From NCBI GenBank assembly GCA_021844275.1, contig JAKBTR010000007.1:14906-32656 (forward strand): a stretch of DNA of 17,751 nucleotides, written 5' to 3'. Made by a program: the position numbers and the translations under genes. The DNA is from Nitrospirota bacterium (lineage in GTDB: Bacteria; Nitrospirota_A; Leptospirillia; Leptospirillales; Leptospirillaceae). A model generated the notes under the pieces. The model made no database searches. It saw only the letters and a list, made by a program, of their open reading frames with translations, and had not been told where the DNA came from. Of this stretch, positions 14,327 to 17,751 are shown one piece after another. The number at the start of each line of letters is the position of its first letter. Within the stretch, counting starts at the first letter, position 1.

Positions 14327-15480
14327 GCGTCTCCCCCTCTCCGATCCTCCGGAACGATCAGCATCGCGTCGCCATAGCTCAAAAACATGAAGCCTTCCTC
14401 CAGCGCCTGCCTGTAGAGGGAGCGCCATCGGCCGTTCCCCCCCAGAAAACTGTCGACAAGAACCACCAGGGTCGAGCGCGGTTGATGGAAGTTTGTCAGC
14501 AACCCGTCCACCACACGAAAGGGAAAACCCGGACGGATGAAGAGACGCGTCCAGGCCGGCACGGCATCCCGGACGGGATGTTGGCCCCAGGTTTCGAGCG
14601 TCCGCATGACCGTTGTCCCGACGGCAAACACCCGGCTTCCCCGACGCCGGGCGTCTTCGATCTTTTGGACCGTTTCGTCCGGCACCAGAAACCGTTCGGC
14701 ATGCATGACGTGCTGACCGACGCCGCCCGGTCCGAGCGGACGGAAGGTTCCGATCCCCACATGAAGAGTGACGGTCGCCGTTTCCACCCCCTTGTCCTTC
14801 AGGTGTTCCAGCAACGCTTCCGTGAAGTGCAGTCCGGCCGTGGGAGCCGCCACCGACCCCGCGTGGCGGGAGAAGACGGTCTGATATCGTTCCCGGTCGC
14901 TGGGATGGTGGTCCCGGGCTTTCCGGATATAAGGGGGAAGGGGCATCTCTCCATGGGACTCCAGCCAGGAGAGAAGGGTCTCCTCTCCTTCGTAGACCCC
15001 CTGGAAACAGCCTTCCTCCGGAAGATACCGGATATCCCTCACCCTTCCCCCACCCGGCAGAGACAGGGTCGAAGACGATCCGATTCCCTTTCCCAGAAAA
15101 CGAACGGGCGAAGGATCCTGGGGATTTAAAAACAGCAGCTCGATTTTTCGTCCCGTTGGCGCCCGGATAAACACCCGCGCGGGAAGAACCCGGGAATCGT
15201 TCAAAACCAGAAGATCTCCCGGAAAAAGAAAGCGGGAAAACTCCTCCATCGTCCCGAAATACGGGCCTCCGGATTCGCGGCCGACAACGAGAAGGCGGCT
15301 TTCCCCCCGGTTCTTCGGCGGAAAAAGACGGATCCGGTCTTCCGGAAGGTCGTAGTCGTACTCGTCCGGATTCCCCCGGGAAACGGAGAGTTGTTCTTCA
15401 TTGGTTGTCCAGAGAGTCTCCGGCTGATAAAATGTTCCCGGATCCAAGCGTGTGTGGTGCATGTTTTCGTCCGACGTCAT
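14323..15480 (-). CDS. queA: S-adenosylmethionine:tRNA ribosyltransferase-isomerase
   Basis: Makes epoxyqueuosine in the wobble position of GUN-anticodon tRNAs, using the ribosyl part of SAM. The 385-residue protein shows all main QueA blocks: YDYDLPEDRIRLFPP (41-55), LNDSRVLPARVF (93-104), GEMPLPPYIRK (177-187), YQTVFSRHAGSVAAPTAGLHFT (given in parts: YQTVFSR, GSVAAPTAGLHFT at 208-220), VTLHVGIGTFRP (237-248) and, near the end, FMFLSYGDAMLIVPED. It carries about 38 extra residues before the point where QueA normally begins. Starts possible are ATG 15480 (GAGGGG just upstream), ATG 15462 or TTG 15447. No suitable codon exists closer to the conserved part, so an extension of 20 or more residues seems real. 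It is divergent from the EAL gene. Confidence 0.95.
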   Translation of the reverse strand: MTSDENMHHTRLDPGTFYQPETLWTTNEEQLSVSRGNPDEYDYDLPEDRIRLFPPKNRGESRLLVVGRESGGPYFGTMEEFSRFLFPGDLLVLNDSRVLPARVFIRAPTGRKIELLFLNPQDPSPVRFLGKGIGSSSTLSLPGGGRVRDIRYLPEEGCFQGVYEGEETLLSWLESHGEMPLPPYIRKARDHHPSDRERYQTVFSRHAGSVAAPTAGLHFTEALLEHLKDKGVETATVTLHVGIGTFRPLGPGGVGQHVMHAERFLVPDETVQKIEDARRRGSRVFAVGTTVMRTLETWGQHPVRDAVPAWTRLFIRPGFPFRVVDGLLTNFHQPRSTLVVLVDSFLGGNGRWRSLYRQALEEGFMFLSYGDAMLIVPEDRRGGDA

Positions 15481-15505
15481 AACCCCTCGTTTGTTCTGAT
15501 GGCCT

Positions 15506-15510
15506 GGAGG
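15506..15510 (+). promoter_or_regulatory. Ribosome binding site that sets the start of the EAL gene
   Basis: GGAGG five bases before ATG at 15516. An in-frame GTG at 15510 overlaps this site and so is rejected as the start. Confidence 0.75.
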
Positions 15511-15515
15511 TGCTG

Positions 15516-16559
15516 ATGCCCGCCTGTCCCGTCTGTCTGACCGGAACGTCCGGATTCCTGATCCGGGCCGACACCCCGTTCCGGAGAGAGATTCTCGGAA
15601 TCGGAAAAAAAGACACTCTTCTGCCCTCCGGAGAAGGTCCGGTCATTCTCTGGAACGACACGACCGCCTGGATCGAAGAGGGCCATTTTTATGGAATGAT
15701 CGAATTCTGGGACCGCTATTGCTCTCCCGACCGCTGGCAATTTTACCGGCTCGAGCGTCCCCGTTCCCTTCCGTCCTCGCTCCCGGATCCGGTCGACTGG
15801 CGATGGATCGTCGACAACAAGCCTCTCGTGTGGATCGACACCCTGATCGAGCAGGGCGCGATCCGGATGTTCCGGCAACCCATTGTCGAACTGGGGAAAA
15901 AAGAGGGATCCCGGATCATCGGATACGAACTCCTGGCCCGGGGAGAGGAAAGCGACGGGGAGATCATTCCCCCGCTCGTCCTGATCCGGGAGGCCCGATC
16001 CCAGAACCGGCTCTTTCATCTCGACCGGGCCTGCCGGCTCAGTGCGATCCGCACGGTGACGAACCGGCCGGAAAGCTTCGTCTATTTTATCAACTTTATT
16101 CCCAGCGTCATCTATGTCGCCGAACATTGTCTGGAAACAACGATGGCGGCGATCCGGAGCTCGACCCTTTCCCCGGATCAGATCGTCTTTGAAGTCACTG
16201 AATCCGAGTACGTGGAAGATCCCGAGCATCTGAAGTCCATCCTGACATACTACCGGAAAAACGGCTTTCGCTATGCGCTCGACGATGTCGGGGAAGGGTA
16301 CAACACGATCGAGCGGCTCCGCTTCCTGGAGCCGGATATCATCAAGCTCGACCGGAAATGGGTGTCCGGTGTCCACAATCATCCGGACAAACAGGAAAAA
16401 GCCAGGCAAATTTACGATGCGGCCCGGGAAACGGGGGCCACCTGTCTGGCCGAAGGGGTGGAAGAACCGGAAGAAGCGCTTGTCCTGAAACAGATGGGCT
16501 ACTTCTGGCAACAGGGGTATCTGTACGGAAAGCCGGCGCCTTTTCCGGACCGTCCCTGA
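15516..16559 (+). CDS. EAL-domain cyclic-di-GMP phosphodiesterase with uncharacterised CxxC N-terminus
   Basis: Would hydrolyse c-di-GMP to pGpG and so lower the second messenger that promotes biofilm. 347 residues, soluble. The first ~110 residues are not a domain I know; they begin MPACPVCLTGTSGFLIRAD with a single CxxC pair (Cys4, Cys7). The EAL domain (about 112-340) reads YELL in place of EAL, with Glu138 kept, and has Asn193 (INFIP), Glu226 (FEVTE), Asp256-Asp257 (ALDDVGEGY), Lys277 (IKLDR), Glu313 (AEGVE) and Gln333 (QQGYLYGKP). All metal and catalytic positions are therefore present and activity is expected. It is divergent from queA by 35 bases and followed by the DUF2844 and DUF3443 genes. 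Confidence 0.9.
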   Translation: MPACPVCLTGTSGFLIRADTPFRREILGIGKKDTLLPSGEGPVILWNDTTAWIEEGHFYGMIEFWDRYCSPDRWQFYRLERPRSLPSSLPDPVDWRWIVDNKPLVWIDTLIEQGAIRMFRQPIVELGKKEGSRIIGYELLARGEESDGEIIPPLVLIREARSQNRLFHLDRACRLSAIRTVTNRPESFVYFINFIPSVIYVAEHCLETTMAAIRSSTLSPDQIVFEVTESEYVEDPEHLKSILTYYRKNGFRYALDDVGEGYNTIERLRFLEPDIIKLDRKWVSGVHNHPDKQEKARQIYDAARETGATCLAEGVEEPEEALVLKQMGYFWQQGYLYGKPAPFPDRP

Positions 16560-16625
16560 TCATCAACGACCGTTTGCCTCTTTGGGAACACGCAAGTCCC
16601 GGCCGTCCGGCGTGGCAGAACGGAT

Positions 16626-16671
16626 CGTCTTGCGTATTCCTGAAGACGAGACATCTTCGGCAAAAAGTCTC
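16626..16671 (+). other. Two tandem short hairpins upstream of the DUF2844 gene
   Basis: CGTCTT (16626-16631) pairs with AAGACG (16643-16648), and GAGAC (16648-16652) pairs with GTCTC (16667-16671), in the 133-base gap after the EAL gene. Neither is followed by a T-run, so they are not convincing terminators. They could be transcript structure or chance. Confidence 0.25.
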
Positions 16672-16692
16672 TCTTGAAGGAATGCTCTGACC

Positions 16693-17199
16693 GTGAAGAA
16701 AAAACGTCGCATCGTCCTGTCCATCGCCAGGGTTCTCCTCTGTCTGTTTTTCGTCCTGCCCGGAAACGCTCGGGCGGGGCTCGACGGAAACCGGACCCAG
16801 ATCGCCGCGGACGCCCAAAAACTGGGGCTCGTTGCGGGTCCCGTGACCAACGAAAACGGATATTCGACCGTCACGCTGACCCTGCCCGCCACCTCGCCCT
16901 TGTCCATGAACGGCCGGAAGACCTTGACAGTTCGCGAATTCTTCGACACCGGCGGAACGATCTTCGCCGTCGCCTGGGAAGGCTCCCTTCCACCGGATCT
17001 GTCGGTGCTTCTGGGAGACAAAATCACCCGCGTCCCCCAAAAAAATCTCTCTCCCTACCGCCATCAGCTGCTTGTCCAGACACCGGATTTGAAACTGCGC
17101 GTCATCGGCACCGCCCGGTTCCGTGCGGGGAACGCCTGGATCCCCGCCCGGCTTCCCCCCGGTTTCAGGACGGACCAGATCCGGGTCCTGGCCCCATGA
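16693..17199 (+). CDS. Secreted DUF2844 family protein
   Basis: Function unknown. 168 residues. A Sec signal peptide is clear: KKKRR, a hydrophobic core to about residue 22, and a cleavage site NARA/G near residue 28. The mature part holds the DUF2844 pattern, with TLTVREFFDTGGTIFAVAWEG followed by LPPDLSVLLGDKI, given here as TLTVREFFDTGG, IFAVAWEG and PPDLSVLLG. No catalytic residues are evident. The start is GTG at 16693, with AAGGAA ten bases upstream. Twelve bases separate its stop from the DUF3443 gene, and the two families are commonly neighbours in other bacteria, especially Burkholderia relatives, so they probably act together in the periplasm or at the outer membrane. It may be co-transcribed with the EAL gene 133 bases upstream. 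Confidence 0.82.
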   Translation: MKKKRRIVLSIARVLLCLFFVLPGNARAGLDGNRTQIAADAQKLGLVAGPVTNENGYSTVTLTLPATSPLSMNGRKTLTVREFFDTGGTIFAVAWEGSLPPDLSVLLGDKITRVPQKNLSPYRHQLLVQTPDLKLRVIGTARFRAGNAWIPARLPPGFRTDQIRVLAP

Positions 17200-17211
17200 C
17201 ACCGTGAACCC

Positions 17212-17751
17212 ATGAAACGGCCCCCCGTCCAAAAAATCCTGCGTGCGTTTTTCCTGGGGACCGGTTTTCTCCTCCTGTCCGGCTGCGGAGGAGGAGGGGG
17301 AGTGCCTTCGTCTTCCCCGCCGGAAGCGGTCTGCACCGGTGGAACACCCCCGTCAACACAGACCCCGGCCTCCAATCAGATCGCCGTCTACCAATCCACC
17401 TGCCAGGGGGCGGTCAACACACCGGTCGTGACGCTGTATATCTGCGTTCCCCACACATCCACCTGCGAGGATGTTCCCAATATCCTGGTGGACATCGGAT
17501 CAACCGGTCTCCGTCTGTCCCACACCCTGTCCATCGCCTCCAAGCTTCCCCAGGAGTCCGAAAACGGACCAGTCACCGAATGTTATGGGTTCGTGAGCGG
17601 CTACAACTACGGGCCGGTCGTTACCGCCACTGTCACCTTGGCTCAGCAGACCGTCACCGTCCCCGTCCAGATTTCAGACTCCCAGATCCCCGCCCCGTCA
17701 TCCTGCGTCACTGCGTTTAATAGCTCTGCCCCGTTTGAACCCACCTTCAAC
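17212..17751 (+). CDS. DUF3443 family lipoprotein, N-terminal part (runs off right edge)
   Basis: Function unknown. 180 residues are visible. A lipoprotein signal peptide ends in LSGC (Cys25), followed by a glycine run and a Pro/Ser/Thr-rich linker, placing the protein on a membrane facing the periplasm or cell surface. The family core starts near 67: VNTPVVTLYICVPHTSTCED, then ILVDIGSTGLRLS (91-103), ECYGFVSGYNYGPV and VPVQI. These match DUF3443 closely. In family members I recall the middle block as VDTGSSGLR, which looks like the aspartic-peptidase DTG/S motif; here it reads VDIGSTGLR. Several cysteines (41, 64, 78, 85, 124, 165) could form disulfides. ATG at 17212 has no good ribosome binding site, fitting coupling to the DUF2844 gene. 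Confidence 0.85.
   Translation, partial: MKRPPVQKILRAFFLGTGFLLLSGCGGGGGVPSSSPPEAVCTGGTPPSTQTPASNQIAVYQSTCQGAVNTPVVTLYICVPHTSTCEDVPNILVDIGSTGLRLSHTLSIASKLPQESENGPVTECYGFVSGYNYGPVVTATVTLAQQTVTVPVQISDSQIPAPSSCVTAFNSSAPFEPTFN

Noticed and set aside
13825..16511. Long antisense frames over queA/methyltransferase (plus, 434 codons) and over the EAL gene (minus, 344 codons)
   Set aside because: Both are mirror frames of genes with intact catalytic motifs and normal starts.
16575..16620. String with AACACGCAAGTCCCGG and CCGGCGTGGCAG before the DUF2844 gene, faintly like a c-di-GMP (GEMM) riboswitch
   Set aside because: The conserved GEMM core and the second hairpin with the tetraloop receptor partner are not present; similarity is only a few bases.
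1..17751. CRISPR arrays, insertion sequences, phage genes, toxin-antitoxin pairs
   Set aside because: No regularly spaced repeats, transposase or integrase motifs, or paired small toxin genes were found on either strand.

Overview
The window reads as ordinary, densely packed bacterial chromosome with moderately high GC. Overlapping stop/start codons, GTG and TTG starts, and mixed-strand operons are common. The gene content points to a Gram-negative, diderm, probably motile bacterium: BamD lipoprotein, a class A penicillin-binding protein, an AsmA-like protein, NtrY/NtrX, a CZB chemoreceptor, DUF1844, and a DUF2844/DUF3443 pair. The overall look reminds me of Nitrospirota such as Leptospirillum. 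That placement is an impression, not a database result. No transposase, integrase, phage gene, CRISPR array or rRNA is visible.

Left part (1-4250, all minus strand): the 5' part of a class A penicillin-binding protein gene runs off the left edge. A 50-residue single-helix membrane protein with a near-perfect ribosome binding site follows. Next come pyrE, with a textbook sigma70 promoter and a dyad at its expected transcription start, and a soluble methyl-accepting protein with a C-terminal zinc-binding CZB domain. Then comes tRNA-Leu(GAG) with its own promoter and a likely terminator, followed by a 65-residue two-helix membrane protein.

Centre (4053-12299): a minus-strand operon runs bamD - precorrin-2 dehydrogenase-like gene - small membrane protein. 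A FabH-like ketoacyl synthase is divergent from bamD. Its stop shares a CTAG with the stop of the convergent ntrX. The second minus-strand operon is DUF1844 protein - AsmA-like protein - ntrY - ntrX, with junctions of 3, 45 and 0 bases. It couples envelope-type proteins to a two-component system with a sigma54 activator.

Right part (12300-17751): marC and a small protein resembling DUF6941 lie on the plus strand and are separated by a likely terminator from the minus-strand pair queA - methyltransferase, which overlap by 4 bases. Divergent from queA, 35 bases away, is an EAL-domain c-di-GMP phosphodiesterase with an uncharacterised CxxC-bearing N-terminal region. It is followed by a secreted DUF2844 protein and a DUF3443 lipoprotein that runs off the right edge.

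The best candidate for an undescribed system is the EAL - DUF2844 - DUF3443 module at the right end. Next are the siroheme-synthase-like protein that lacks the usual catalytic aspartate and the duplicated DUF1844 domain ahead of NtrYX. Most of the rest is core housekeeping.
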